Shown in pieces: positions 54,021 through 64,000 of a stretch of DNA of 64,000 nt; positions within the stretch are counted from its first letter, which is position 1, and each line of letters opens with the position of its first letter. The position numbers were made by a program, and so were the translations under genes. Below the pieces are notes generated by a model. The model saw only the letters and a list, made by a program, of their open reading frames with translations. It made no database searches and had not been told where the DNA came from. This DNA comes from Caldalkalibacillus thermarum (lineage in GTDB: Bacteria > Bacillota > Bacilli > Caldalkalibacillales > Caldalkalibacillaceae). The DNA lies in NCBI RefSeq assembly GCF_014644735.1, contig NZ_BMKZ01000008.1, positions 1-64,000 of the forward strand. The letters run 5' to 3'.

Positions 54021-54311
54021 ATGCGAAAGCTTCATCAGAAGTTGAAGCGCTGGGCAGCTGGAGTACTCGATATACCCCAGGACGTTATTTTGGATTTGCC
54101 CCGCATCACCATGATCGGGCCGTTGCAGATGTACGTTGAGAATCACCAGGGGGTTTTGCTGTTTAATCACAATGAGCTGAGACTTCTGCTAAGCAATAAA
54201 GGACAATTGCTTGTCCGTGGGGAAAAGCTGGTCATCCGCCAAATTTTACCCGAGGAAGTATTATTGGAGGGATATATCCGCCAGGTGCAGTATTTAGACC
54301 CGGGTCACTAA
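54021..54311 (+). CDS. yqfC: Sporulation protein YqfC
   Basis: A 96-residue YabP/YqfC-family protein, transcribed in the mother cell by sigma-E in B. subtilis. DIPQDVILDLPRITMIGPLQ and NHNELRLLLSNKGQLLVRGE are the family features. Preceded by a GGAGGAGG ribosome site. First of yqfC-yqfD-phoH-pgpH-ybeY-dgkA-cdd-era. Exact function unknown; loss impairs sporulation. Confidence 0.92.
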   Translation: MRKLHQKLKRWAAGVLDIPQDVILDLPRITMIGPLQMYVENHQGVLLFNHNELRLLLSNKGQLLVRGEKLVIRQILPEEVLLEGYIRQVQYLDPGH

Positions 54312-54331
54312 TGGCAAGGGGAGGGATTGAG

Positions 54332-55528
54332 ATGATCAACAATGAGGAATTGGTCTATTGGTGGAAAGGTTACGTGGTCATCACCATTAGAGGAAAACGC
54401 TTGGAACGTCTCATCAACCGTATGATGCACCAGCGTTTAGCGGCTTGGGATCTTACCCGCGAATCTGAAGACAAGGCCCAGGTGTGCATTACGGTACCGG
54501 ACTTGTTCCAGTTGCGCAAGTCTTTAAAGGAGACAGGCTGTCGCATCCGTATCGTCAAAAAAATAGGATTGCCCTTTATACTGAAAAAAATGCGCCGGCA
54601 GTCCGGTTTATATTCAGGAGCTATTTTGTTTCTGGCCATGCTCTATCTGTTATCCTCTATGATCTGGTCTGTTGAGATTGAAGGGATCAGTGTGCCGGAA
54701 CGGGAGGCCCAGGTCCGGCAAACTTTGGCTGACTTAGGAGTCAAGCCTGGGGCTTTTAAATTCAGAGTTGCGGAACCAAGTGAAATTAAACGGCAGGTTA
54801 CTCAACGGCTTGACAATGTGACTTGGGTGGGTTTTGGTTACAAAGGAACCACGGCTTATCTCGAAGTGGTGGAAAAAACATTACCCGAAGAACCAGAGCC
54901 CGTTTATCCCCGCGATTTAATAGCCAAGAAAAAGGCAGTGATCCACGATATATTTGTGGAGTCAGGAACGCCCATGGTCAAACCGAATCAGTATGTGAAG
55001 CCCGGTGATCTTTTGGTATCCGGAAAAATTGGCAGCGAGGAGGCCCCTCAGCTAACGGCAGCCAAAGGGAAAGTGTGGGGAGAAGTGTGGTATGTGAGTG
55101 AAATCAGGGTACCCTTAAAACTGGAGAAAGCGGTATTGACCGGGGAGCGGAAAACCCGGTATTATCTGCATGTCGGACCGTACAAGCTCAAAGTGTGGGG
55201 ATACGGGCAGATCCCGTTTGACCATTATGTAACCCGGGATGATAGGTATTCATTATCTATCGGCTCCTTTACCTTGCCAATAGCTTGGACGATTGAACAG
55301 GTGCAAGCAGCCCGTCAAGCCGAGGTGACGCTGGATGAAGCAAAAGCATTGAACATGGGCCTCAAACTGGCCCGGGAAAAAATGGTGGCCAAGCTGCCGG
55401 AGGATGCTGAAATTGTGGAAGAAAATATTTTGAAAAAGGGAATTGATAGTGGTAAAGTTTATATTAAGATACACTATAGTGTGATTGAGGAAATCTCAAT
55501 GGCAAAATATACAAGTCAAGGGGAATGA
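54332..55528 (+). CDS. yqfD: Sporulation protein YqfD
   Basis: A 398-residue sporulation membrane protein. One transmembrane helix (about 89-107, SGAILFLAMLYLLSSMIWS) splits a small N-terminal domain from a large external beta-rich domain; IEGISVPEREAQVRQTLADL and YHVGP-type strands are typical. ATG 54332 follows AGGGGAGGG at 8 nt; the open frame extends to 54311 across the yqfC stop. Neighbours fix the identity. Biochemical role unknown. Confidence 0.92.
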   Translation: MINNEELVYWWKGYVVITIRGKRLERLINRMMHQRLAAWDLTRESEDKAQVCITVPDLFQLRKSLKETGCRIRIVKKIGLPFILKKMRRQSGLYSGAILFLAMLYLLSSMIWSVEIEGISVPEREAQVRQTLADLGVKPGAFKFRVAEPSEIKRQVTQRLDNVTWVGFGYKGTTAYLEVVEKTLPEEPEPVYPRDLIAKKKAVIHDIFVESGTPMVKPNQYVKPGDLLVSGKIGSEEAPQLTAAKGKVWGEVWYVSEIRVPLKLEKAVLTGERKTRYYLHVGPYKLKVWGYGQIPFDHYVTRDDRYSLSIGSFTLPIAWTIEQVQAARQAEVTLDEAKALNMGLKLAREKMVAKLPEDAEIVEENILKKGIDSGKVYIKIHYSVIEEISMAKYTSQGE

Positions 55529-55532
55529 GGCA

Positions 55533-56498
55533 TTGCAGAACCAACTAGAAAAGTACGTTTTACCCATTGTGTCATCTCAAGAAGAGCAAGTATTGTTCGG
55601 GCCACGGGACCGTTTTATCCGCAACATTGAAGAAGCGTTTCAGATTCAGGTGCATGTTCGGAACGGGAAGGTTACCTTGGCCGGACAGGGTGACAATGTT
55701 CAGGCAGCTGCTTCTATGTTTCAGGTGCTCCTGGAGCTGATCCGTAAGGGATATACTTTAGCTGACAGGGATATCTTGTATGCCATTCAGCTCGCCAAAG
55801 AAGGGCTGATCGGTCAGCTGAGAGAATTGTTTGAGGAAGAAATCACTAAAACGTATAAAGGGAAACCCATCCGGGTCAAAACATTGGGACAGAGACATTA
55901 TGTCTCCGCTATCCGCAAGCATGATATCGTTTTCGGCATTGGTCCCGCAGGTACAGGAAAAACTTATCTTGCCGTTGTGCTGGCCACCCATTATTTGAAA
56001 AAGGGGCTGGTTAAACGGATTGTGCTCACCCGTCCTGCCGTAGAAGCAGGGGAAAATTTGGGATTTTTGCCCGGGGATTTGCAGGAGAAGGTAGACCCCT
56101 ATCTCCGACCGCTGTATGATGCGTTGTATGATGTGCTTGGCGTGGAGCAGGTTGCCAGGTATTTGGAAAGGGGAACGATTGAGATTGCCCCTTTAGCCTA
56201 TATGCGCGGCAGAACCCTAGATGATTCCTTTGTCATTTTGGATGAAGCCCAAAATACAACTCCGGAACAAATGAAGATGTTTTTAACCCGGCTGGGTTTT
56301 GGCTCTAAAATGGTGATTACGGGTGACCGCACCCAAATTGATTTGCCCAAAGGAAAAAAATCTGGATTAATAGAAGCGGAGGGACTGTTGAGAAATGTTG
56401 AGGGGCTGAGCTTTATTTATCTTCAGCAGGCAGACGTCGTACGCCATCCTCTGGTTCAGCGGATTATTGAGGCTTATGACCAGCATGACCGCCGGTGA
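55533..56498 (+). CDS. phoH: PhoH family ATPase
   Basis: A 321-residue P-loop NTPase. The N-terminal KH-like domain covers about 1-90; the ATPase domain has Walker A GPAGTGKT (about 140-147) and Walker B FVILDEAQNTTP, with VITGDRTQIDLP behind it. Proteins of this type may act as RNA helicase/nuclease partners with YbeY, encoded two genes downstream. TTG 55533 is used: AAGGGGA lies 8 nt upstream and the length then matches B. subtilis PhoH. Confidence 0.94.
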   Translation: MQNQLEKYVLPIVSSQEEQVLFGPRDRFIRNIEEAFQIQVHVRNGKVTLAGQGDNVQAAASMFQVLLELIRKGYTLADRDILYAIQLAKEGLIGQLRELFEEEITKTYKGKPIRVKTLGQRHYVSAIRKHDIVFGIGPAGTGKTYLAVVLATHYLKKGLVKRIVLTRPAVEAGENLGFLPGDLQEKVDPYLRPLYDALYDVLGVEQVARYLERGTIEIAPLAYMRGRTLDDSFVILDEAQNTTPEQMKMFLTRLGFGSKMVITGDRTQIDLPKGKKSGLIEAEGLLRNVEGLSFIYLQQADVVRHPLVQRIIEAYDQHDRR

Positions 56499-56527
56499 TC
56501 CGTCTTGCAAGCTAAGGAGATGTTATT

Positions 56528-58708
56528 ATGAAAAAACGTATCAATGTTGATGGTGATATCTCGCGTTGGGGGCGCTTTTGGAATAAATGGAAAGATCATG
56601 GGCTGGTGCGAACCGTCATATACGTCGCCTTGGGTCTCATTTTATACTTATTGATGATTGGCAATATTGCCCCCGATTTTGTAGACGTCCAAGTTGGCTC
56701 CAGGGCAGAGCAGGACATCATTTCACCGGTTACCGTTGTGGATGAAGAAGCTACGGAAAGGGCCAGGGAACGGGCTGCCCGTGAAGTGGCTCCTGTCTAT
56801 ATCCTGGACCCCTCCATCACCGAAAACCAGGTTGCCAACCTGGAGCGGGCTTTTGATGTGATTAAGGAAACTTTGACTAACGACAATTTATCCCGGGAAG
56901 AAAAGCGCCAGCAGCTTAAAGAGCGCATTCCATACGAATTGAGTGACGAGGCCTATGACATCTTCTTGAACCATTCTCTGGAGGAAATTGAAACCTTAAA
57001 GCAATTTACGCGTAGCATTGTCTACGAAATTATGTATGCCGGGGTGAAAACTGACACCCTCGAAGCTGCTTTGCAGGAAGTGAATAACTCCCTGATTTTA
57101 TCCACCTTGGACAGCGATCTGCGCAAAGTATCGCAAGAGATGGCCAAAGCAAGCATTGTCCCTAACTATGTACTGGATCCTGAGGAAACAGAACGCTTGC
57201 GCCAAGAAGCCCGGGAGCAGGTGCGCCCCATTGAGATTCGTGAGGGCGAGATTATCGTGGCTGAAGGGGATATTGTCACCCAAGAGATTTACCGCAAGCT
57301 GGGCAAAGTGGGTTTGTTAAGCGAATCAGCCAATTTATACCCCTATCTGGGATTGGCTTTGTTTATCGGACTGATACTAGCTTTTATCGCCTGCTATATC
57401 CATTACAGTGATTTACCAATCAAGAAAGATAACACCCAATTTTTGATGTATATTGTCATTTTTATCTTAAACGTGGTGTTCTTAAAAGTGGTTAGCATCG
57501 GGCAAGTGCTGGACTATCATGGTATTGGTTTTATGGCGCCGGTCGCGTTTGCCACGATGTCTATGACCATGTTGCTGCATCAGCGTATCGCTTTGTTTAG
57601 CAGCTTTCTGTTTGGGTTGATTGCCGCCATTATTTTAAACGGTGAAACCACCCGTTATATGGATTTTACCTACGGGTTGGTGGCCATGTTCAGCGGAGCT
57701 GCCGGTGCCTTTTTCCTGGGAAATGCCACGCGCAAGACACGCATTTTACAGGCTGGATTTGTGGTATCTGTGGTGACAGTCTGTGCTGTGGTTACGATGA
57801 TCATGTTAACCCAGTCACCGTTCGGCTGGTTAGATTTGGCCCAATATGTCGCCTACGGGCTGATGAGCGGCATTTTGGCTTCCGTTCTGACCATTGGCAT
57901 CATGCCGTTCTTTGAAGCGGCTTTTGGCATTTTGTCACCGATGAAACTCATTGAATTGTCTAATCCCAACCAACCTCTCTTGCGTAAAATTTTGCTGGAA
58001 GCGCCGGGGACATATCATCACAGTGTGATGGTGGCCAATCTGGCTGAAGCCGCTGCCGAGGCAGTAGGGGCTAACGGCTTGTTGGCCAGAGTGGGTGCTT
58101 ACTATCATGACGTGGGTAAAACCAAACGTCCCCACTTTTTCATTGAGAATCAATTCAACATGGATAATCCCCATGACAAAATCGCACCTCAACTGAGTGC
58201 CACCATTATTACCGCCCATACGAGGGACGGTGCTCAGATGTTAAGGGAGCACAAATTTCCCAAGGCGATTTGTGATATTGCCGAACAGCACCATGGGACG
58301 ACTCTGCTTAAATATTTTTACCATAAAGCTAAAGAAGGGTCGGATTGTCAAGTCAATGAAAGTGATTTTCGCTATGACGGACCAAAAGCCCAGTTTAAAG
58401 AGTCAGCTATTGTGGGGATTGCCGACAGCGTGGAGGCAGCTGTGCGTTCATTATCCAAACCGACCCCCGAGCGGATTGAAAATATCGTCAGACAAATTAT
58501 CAAGGATCGTTTGGAAGACGGACAATTTAATGAATGTGATTTGACCCTGAAGGAATTGGATACCATTGCCAAGGTGATTTGTGAAACATTGAAGGGTATT
58601 TTCCATTCCAGGATTGAGTATCCTGATGAAACGCTCAGAAAAGCACACCCTAAAGGAAGAGAGGATAAACAAGCACCAAAACTGCCAAAGGTGGAAAATC
58701 AATCATGA
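56528..58708 (+). CDS. pgpH: c-di-AMP phosphodiesterase PgpH (7TM-HD)
   Basis: A 726-residue 7TMR-HD protein. TM1 (about 34-51) leads into a long extracytoplasmic helical domain, then seven helices (about 275-480), then a cytoplasmic HD domain (YHHSVMVANLAEAAAEAV, VGAYYHDVGKTKRPHFF, IITAHTRDG, IAEQHHGTT). It hydrolyses c-di-AMP, a regulator of potassium and osmotic balance. Formerly YqfF. It overlaps ybeY by 4 bp. Confidence 0.94.
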   Translation: MKKRINVDGDISRWGRFWNKWKDHGLVRTVIYVALGLILYLLMIGNIAPDFVDVQVGSRAEQDIISPVTVVDEEATERARERAAREVAPVYILDPSITENQVANLERAFDVIKETLTNDNLSREEKRQQLKERIPYELSDEAYDIFLNHSLEEIETLKQFTRSIVYEIMYAGVKTDTLEAALQEVNNSLILSTLDSDLRKVSQEMAKASIVPNYVLDPEETERLRQEAREQVRPIEIREGEIIVAEGDIVTQEIYRKLGKVGLLSESANLYPYLGLALFIGLILAFIACYIHYSDLPIKKDNTQFLMYIVIFILNVVFLKVVSIGQVLDYHGIGFMAPVAFATMSMTMLLHQRIALFSSFLFGLIAAIILNGETTRYMDFTYGLVAMFSGAAGAFFLGNATRKTRILQAGFVVSVVTVCAVVTMIMLTQSPFGWLDLAQYVAYGLMSGILASVLTIGIMPFFEAAFGILSPMKLIELSNPNQPLLRKILLEAPGTYHHSVMVANLAEAAAEAVGANGLLARVGAYYHDVGKTKRPHFFIENQFNMDNPHDKIAPQLSATIITAHTRDGAQMLREHKFPKAICDIAEQHHGTTLLKYFYHKAKEGSDCQVNESDFRYDGPKAQFKESAIVGIADSVEAAVRSLSKPTPERIENIVRQIIKDRLEDGQFNECDLTLKELDTIAKVICETLKGIFHSRIEYPDETLRKAHPKGREDKQAPKLPKVENQS

Positions 58709-59166
58709 TCAAGGTACAGATACAGGATAACCATGCTTTACTTGAGGAACAACATGTCCGTCTGTTGGAGGAGCTGATTGCAACAGCGGCCCGTATTCTT
58801 AACCTGGGTGAGGGAGAAGTCTCAGTTACTTTGGTGAACGATGAGGAAATCAGGGAATTAAACCGTCAATACAGGAACAAAGACCGGCCGACAGATGTCC
58901 TGTCCTTTCCCATGTATGAAGCAGAAGAATGGCCACACGTGCTTAAGACGGGTGAGTACCTGATGCTGGGTGACATCATTATTTCTGTGCCCCGCGCCCG
59001 GGCACAGGCCGAAGAACTGGGTCATTCGTTTGAACGGGAGCTGGGCTTTCTCCTCGTGCATGGCTTATTGCACCTTGTTGGTTATGACCATCAGGATGAA
59101 GAAAGTGCCCAGCGTATGTTTCAGAAACAAGAAGATATATTAAGTGCACATCGCTTATTCAGGTGA
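58705..59166 (+). CDS. ybeY: Endoribonuclease YbeY
   Basis: A 153-residue metalloenzyme for 16S rRNA 3' maturation and ribosome quality control. The zinc site is HGLLHLVGYDH (about 118-128), and the fold start VSVTLVNDEEIRELNRQYR is conserved. It overlaps pgpH and dgkA by ATGA-type junctions. Confidence 0.96.
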   Translation: MIKVQIQDNHALLEEQHVRLLEELIATAARILNLGEGEVSVTLVNDEEIRELNRQYRNKDRPTDVLSFPMYEAEEWPHVLKTGEYLMLGDIIISVPRARAQAEELGHSFERELGFLLVHGLLHLVGYDHQDEESAQRMFQKQEDILSAHRLFR

Positions 59167-59171
59167 GGACC

Positions 59172-60081
<910 letters not shown>

Positions 60082-60100
60082 AAAGGAGGATGGTCAGCCT

Positions 60101-61012
60101 ATGAGTGAAGGTACTTTTCGTTCTGGATTTGTGGCTCTGATTGGCCGTCCCAATGTGGGCAAATCGACGCTGATGAATCAAATCATTGGTCATAAAGTGG
60201 CCATTATGTCTGACAAACCCCAAACCACCCGCAATAAGATTCAGGGCATTTATACTTCGGCCGAAGGGCAAATTATTTTTGTGGATACCCCTGGCATTCA
60301 CAAGCCCAGAACCAAACTGGGTGATTACATGGTTAACGTCGCCCAGAACACCTTGAGAGAAGTCGATCTGATTCTGTTTCTGGTCGATGCCAAAGAGGGC
60401 TTAGGACCTGGGGATCAATGGATTATCAATCACCTTAAAGATGTCAGCACACCTGTTTTTCTGGTTATTAATAAAATTGATCTGGTTCATCCCGATGAGC
60501 TTTTACCATTGATTACCCGTTACGTAGAACTATATGATTTTAAAGAGGTCATTCCTGTTTCTGCTTTGCAAGGCAACAATGTGAGCCGTCTGATGGAACA
60601 AATTTTCCGCTATTTGCCCGAGGGGCCGCAATATTATCCTAGTGATCAGGTGACGGACCATCCTGAGCGGTTTATCGTTGCCGAATTAATCCGGGAAAAG
60701 GTGCTCCAACTCACCCATGAGGAAATACCCCATTCCATTGCTGTCGATATTGAAGAAATGAAGCAGCGGGACGGCAGGGGCACGGTGTTCATCTCGGCTG
60801 TGATCTACACTGAACGGGATTCGCAGAAAAAAATTGTGATCGGCAAACAGGGACGGATGTTAAAAGAGATTGGTACCCGGGCCAGACAAGAGATCGAAGC
60901 CTTATTAGGAAGCAAAATTTATCTTGATCTATGGGTTAAAGTGAAGAAGGATTGGCGCAACAAGATGAGTCAGCTGCGTCTGTTTGGTTACCATGAACGG
61001 GAATACTCATAA
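60101..61012 (+). CDS. era: GTPase Era
   Basis: A 303-residue essential GTPase for 16S rRNA maturation and 30S assembly. G1 GRPNVGKST (about 14-22), G3 DTPG, G4 NKID and the C-terminal KH domain ([20 protein letters not shown]) are complete. ATG 60101 is 7-11 nt after AAAGGAGG; the frame is open far upstream into cdd. Confidence 0.97.
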   Translation: MSEGTFRSGFVALIGRPNVGKSTLMNQIIGHKVAIMSDKPQTTRNKIQGIYTSAEGQIIFVDTPGIHKPRTKLGDYMVNVAQNTLREVDLILFLVDAKEGLGPGDQWIINHLKDVSTPVFLVINKIDLVHPDELLPLITRYVELYDFKEVIPVSALQGNNVSRLMEQIFRYLPEGPQYYPSDQVTDHPERFIVAELIREKVLQLTHEEIPHSIAVDIEEMKQRDGRGTVFISAVIYTERDSQKKIVIGKQGRMLKEIGTRARQEIEALLGSKIYLDLWVKVKKDWRNKMSQLRLFGYHEREYS

Positions 61013-61127
61013 GGAATATGAATTGTTAATGATTTCATGGCATAGGGGAATACGGGTGAGTTATGCTAAGGGTAGCAGGGGGTTTTTGTGTTAAGCAAGG
61101 ATCGACAGAAGAGAGGAGAGCACTGCC

Positions 61128-61280
61128 ATGCGCCAATTTTCCTGGAACGTCTTTGCGGCTACGGGCAATATTGAAGCTTATCTTTTGTATAAGGAATATG
61201 AACTGTTCAACAAAAGGCAAGACCAAAACAGCAAGCTTTTGCCAGAGGATAAGACAGACGAAGAAGCGAAACTGATGTGA
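61128..61280 (+). CDS. yqzL: YqzL family small protein
   Basis: A 50-residue protein starting MRQFSWNVFAATGNIEAYLL, the YqzL signature, in the YqzL position between era and recO. AGAGGAGAG precedes the ATG. The second half is polar and acidic. Function unknown; too short for usual ORF cut-offs. Confidence 0.87.
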   Translation: MRQFSWNVFAATGNIEAYLLYKEYELFNKRQDQNSKLLPEDKTDEEAKLM

Positions 61281-61351
61281 GTACCTGTGCTCCAAACGGC
61301 AAGACAATGAGGGATGACCCCCGCTCATGACCAAAAAGCAGGTGGCAGACG

Positions 61352-62104
61352 ATGCTGTTAAAAACGGAAGGCATTGTGATACGTTCCAAAGACTATGGTG
61401 AAGCAAACAAGATTATTACGTTATATACTAAAAATTATGGAAAACTCTCCTTAATGGCCAGAGGGGCGAAAAAACCAAAAAGTCGCCTCTCTTCTATTTC
61501 CCAGTTGTTTACCTACGGCCATTATTTATTTTTCCGCGGTTCTCCACGGACAATGGGAACGCTGTCTCAAGGTGAGCGTCTGGATTCCTTTAGGGGGTTG
61601 CGGCAAGATCTGGCCAAAACAGCCTATGCGGCTTATGTAGCGGAACTTGTTGACAAGCTGATAGACGAAGAAGAACAACCGCATAGTCTGTTCAGTTTGC
61701 TGTTAACCATCCTAAAATTTTTAGATGAAGGAAAAGACCCTGAGATTTTGGCCCGCTTATTTGAATTAAAAATATTGGTCATGGCCGGCTATAAACCAGA
61801 AGTGGACAGGTGTGTGGTTTGTCACAGCGTTAAAGGCCCTTTTGCGTTTAGCGTCAAGGAAGGAGGGTTTCTTTGCCAACGCTGCCATCACGCCGATCCA
61901 CAAGCGCTTCGCCCCAAAGACAATACCCTTAAATTGATGCGGTTTTTGTATCATTTTGACCCTTCCCGTTTGGGTGAAATCAACGTAAAACCTGAAACAA
62001 AAGCTGAGCTGCGCCACGTGATGTGGCTGTTCATGGATCACCATACGCCGCTACGTCTTAAGTCCCGACACTTCCTGGAACAAATGGGTCAATTTTGGAA
62101 ATAA
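61352..62104 (+). CDS. recO: DNA repair protein RecO
   Basis: A 250-residue recombination mediator that loads RecA on SSB-coated DNA with RecR. The N-terminal OB-fold (LLKTEGIVIRSKDYGEANKI) precedes a helical domain with a zinc finger, Cys pairs in DRCVVCHS and LCQRCHHA (about 150-180). AGGTGG precedes the ATG. Followed by the glyQS promoter and T-box. Confidence 0.94.
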   Translation: MLLKTEGIVIRSKDYGEANKIITLYTKNYGKLSLMARGAKKPKSRLSSISQLFTYGHYLFFRGSPRTMGTLSQGERLDSFRGLRQDLAKTAYAAYVAELVDKLIDEEEQPHSLFSLLLTILKFLDEGKDPEILARLFELKILVMAGYKPEVDRCVVCHSVKGPFAFSVKEGGFLCQRCHHADPQALRPKDNTLKLMRFLYHFDPSRLGEINVKPETKAELRHVMWLFMDHHTPLRLKSRHFLEQMGQFWK

Positions 62105-62105
62105 A

Positions 62106-62134
62106 TTGACATACCGATCAGAAATCAGTATGAT
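62106..62134 (+). promoter_or_regulatory. Sigma-A promoter of glyQS
   Basis: TTGACA (62106-62111), 17-bp spacer, TATGAT (62129-62134), starting 2 bp after the recO stop codon. Confidence 0.82.
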
Positions 62135-62140
62135 ATTTAT

Positions 62141-62330
62141 CAGTAAAGTGGATTGAAAACATACATATGGAAGCCTGCGATGAAGGAAGTGGCGCTCCCG
62201 AGCATGGCCGGAAAAAGAGGATGGGTGAGGCGCCTGGCGATGCCTGGCAGTGCTTCCCATCAAGTAGGGTGGAACCGCGGGAAAACTCTCGTCCCTAGTC
62301 TTTTGGACTAGGTATGAGGGTTTTTATTTT
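62141..62330 (+). promoter_or_regulatory. T-box leader controlling glyQS
   Basis: The T-box sequence AGGGTGGAACCGCGG (62266-62280) is canonical. Stem I is short and is closed by GGAAGC near 62170 and GCTTCC near 62252. GGC triplets in its 3' half (62236-62238 and 62246-62248) are candidate Gly specifiers; I could not choose between them. The terminator uses CCTAGTC (62294-62300) and GACTAGG (62306-62312) within a longer stem, then TTTTTATTTT. Confidence 0.92.
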
Positions 62331-62355
62331 GTTCATGATAGTGGAGGTGTGCGAG

Positions 62356-63249
62356 ATGAATGTTCAAGACATGATTCTGACCTTGCAGCAATTTTGGGGC
62401 AAGCACAATTGCATCATTGCCCAGCCCTATGATGTGGAAAAGGGTGCGGGAACGATGAATCCCATGACTTTTTTGCGCTGCATCGGCCCTGAACCGTGGA
62501 ATGTGGCCTATGTGGAACCCTCCAGACGGCCTGTAGACGGCCGCTACGGGGAGAATCCCAACCGTTTATATCAGCACCATCAATTTCAAGTGATTATGAA
62601 ACCGTCTCCTGATCATATTCAAGAGCTATACCTGGATAGTTTAAAAGCCTTGGGCATCGAACCGGCCCAGCATGATATCCGCTTCGTGGAAGACAACTGG
62701 GAAGCCCCAACCCTGGCTGCTTCAGGCTTGGGCTGGGAAGTGTGGTTGGACGGAATGGAAATCACCCAGTTTACCTATTTTCAGCAAATCGGCGGACTGG
62801 AAGCGAAGCCCGTCTCAGTTGAAATCACCTATGGTCTCGAAAGGTTAGCTTCTTACCTTCAAGACAAGGAAAATGTGTTTGATCTGGAATGGGTGAATGG
62901 CATTACCTATCGGGACATTTTCCTGCAGCCGGAGTATGAGCATTCCAAATACACCTTTGAGCTGTCGGACAGCAAAGTCCTGTTCCAGTTATTTAACATT
63001 TATGAACAGGAAGCCAAACGGGCACTTGAGGAAAAATTAATTTTTCCTGCTTATGATTATGTATTGAAATGTTCCCATACTTTTAACCAGCTGGATGCCA
63101 GAGGAGCCATCAGTGTGACCGAGCGGACCGGTTATATCGGGCGAGTGAGGCAGCTGGCCAGAGCGTGTGCCAAAGCTTATTATGCTGAGCGGGAACGCCT
63201 CGGCTTTCCTTTGTTAAAAGCTGAAGAGGACAAGGGGGATTTAGCATGA
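62356..63249 (+). CDS. glyQ: Glycyl-tRNA synthetase alpha subunit
   Basis: A 297-residue class II synthetase catalytic subunit of the bacterial alpha2-beta2 Gly[22 protein letters not shown] and [20 protein letters not shown] are signatures. ATG 62356 follows GGAGGTG; the frame upstream overlaps the T-box terminator. It ends by overlapping glyS (ATGA). Confidence 0.97.
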   Translation: MNVQDMILTLQQFWGKHNCIIAQPYDVEKGAGTMNPMTFLRCIGPEPWNVAYVEPSRRPVDGRYGENPNRLYQHHQFQVIMKPSPDHIQELYLDSLKALGIEPAQHDIRFVEDNWEAPTLAASGLGWEVWLDGMEITQFTYFQQIGGLEAKPVSVEITYGLERLASYLQDKENVFDLEWVNGITYRDIFLQPEYEHSKYTFELSDSKVLFQLFNIYEQEAKRALEEKLIFPAYDYVLKCSHTFNQLDARGAISVTERTGYIGRVRQLARACAKAYYAERERLGFPLLKAEEDKGDLA

Positions 63250-64000
63250 GCCAACAAGATGTGTTGCTAGAAATCGGACTGGAGGAGATTCCGGCCCGCT
63301 TTGTTGAAGAAGCAAGGCGACAATTAGAGGAACGTTTGTCGGAATGGTTTAACGAACAGCGCATTCCTTTCCGTGACAGCATGTCCTTCGCCACACCCCG
63401 CCGCTTAGCCGTACTGCTGAAGGGAGTTGCCGACAAACAGGAGGATCAAGTGGAAGTGGCCAAAGGTCCGGCCAAACAGATTGCCCTGGATGAACAAGGT
63501 AACTGGACCAAGGCAGCCCTCGGCTTCGCCCGTTCCCAAGGAGTTGAGCCGGAAGAACTTTATGTGGATACCTATAAAGGAACTGAGTATTTGTTTGTTA
63601 GAAAGCACATCAGCGGACAACCGACGAAAGAGTTGTTGCCGCTGATGAAACGCGTCATTGAAAGTATGACCTTTCCTAAAAATATGCGCTGGGGAAACCA
63701 TGAGTTTACTTTTATACGCCCGATCCGGTGGATTGTGGCCATGTACGGCCAGGAAGTGATTCCCCTCGAGATCACCGGGGTCAAGAGCAGTAAACAGTCT
63801 CGGGGCCACCGGTTTTTAGCCGGTCAGGTCACCATTGAAGATCCTGCCCAGTACAGAGAAGTGATGAAGGCACACTATGTACTGGTAAATCCGGACGAAA
63901 GGAAAGCAACCATTTGCAAGCAGCTGCAGCGTTTGGAAGAAGAGCATGGCTGGCTGATTCCAATTGATCAAGATTTATTGGAAGAAGTCACCAATTTGGT
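63246..64000 (+). CDS. glyS: Glycyl-tRNA synthetase beta subunit (partial, runs off end)
   Basis: The first 251 residues of the tRNA-binding beta subunit, starting [20 protein letters not shown]. The frame is open to the window end; family length is about 690 residues. [18 protein letters not shown] and SRGHRFL are recognisable. Translationally coupled with glyQ. Confidence 0.95.
   Translation, partial: MSQQDVLLEIGLEEIPARFVEEARRQLEERLSEWFNEQRIPFRDSMSFATPRRLAVLLKGVADKQEDQVEVAKGPAKQIALDEQGNWTKAALGFARSQGVEPEELYVDTYKGTEYLFVRKHISGQPTKELLPLMKRVIESMTFPKNMRWGNHEFTFIRPIRWIVAMYGQEVIPLEITGVKSSKQSRGHRFLAGQVTIEDPAQYREVMKAHYVLVNPDERKATICKQLQRLEEEHGWLIPIDQDLLEEVTNL

Overview
The window looks like a chromosomal segment of a spore-forming, low-GC Gram-positive bacterium (Bacillaceae-like). 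It carries sporulation and germination genes (gpr, spoIIP, yqfC, yqfD), a ComE-type competence cluster, T-box and SAM-I leaders, CIRCE/HrcA heat-shock control and the B. subtilis yqeG-to-glyQS gene order almost intact. A complete Mrp Na+/H+ antiporter operon and a lipoprotein cytochrome c with a very acidic tether suggest an alkaliphile. From memory of gene content only, a Caldalkalibacillus-like thermoalkaliphile would fit; this is inference, not a sequence match.

Layout. 1-14400 is more accessory and mostly on the minus strand: a carbon-nitrogen hydrolase (plus strand), an RND efflux operon with its TetR regulator and a clear palindromic operator, a small membrane-anchored cytochrome c, a homoserine dehydrogenase behind a SAM-I riboswitch, and mrpABCDEFG. 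14590-29960 is the yqeG-yqeH-aroE-yhbY-nadD-yqeK-rsfS operon, leuS with a T-box, comER/comEA-comEB-comEC, yqzM, an ECF sigma/anti-sigma pair and holA. 30100-46630 holds rpsT, gpr, spoIIP, yqxA, lepA, hemW, the hrcA-grpE-dnaK-dnaJ-prmA-rsmE-mtaB heat-shock/translation block, a Nudix hydrolase and deoC. 46670-49320 (minus strand) holds the Na/Pi transporter yqeW and a decayed NrfD plus 4Fe-4S respiratory module. 49500-64000 is hit, rpsU-yqeY, nfeD-floA, yqfC-yqfD-phoH-pgpH-ybeY-dgkA-cdd-era-yqzL-recO, then a T-box-controlled glyQS (glyS runs off the end).

How it works together. Most genes serve ribosome assembly and translation (yqeH, yhbY, rsfS, lepA, prmA, rsmE, mtaB, rpsT, rpsU, ybeY, era), protein folding, DNA uptake and repair, and sporulation. 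I found no tRNA, rRNA, CRISPR array, intact insertion sequence or prophage, and no defence system. I do not see a wholly new multi-gene system. The observations most worth following are regulatory: Shine-Dalgarno-sequestering hairpins before yqeW and yqfC, a tandem 26-bp repeat upstream of the hrcA promoter, an unusual hom whose C-terminus does not look like an ACT domain and which is under SAM control, an ECF promoter that appears autoregulated, and a promoter nested in the dnaK-dnaJ terminator.
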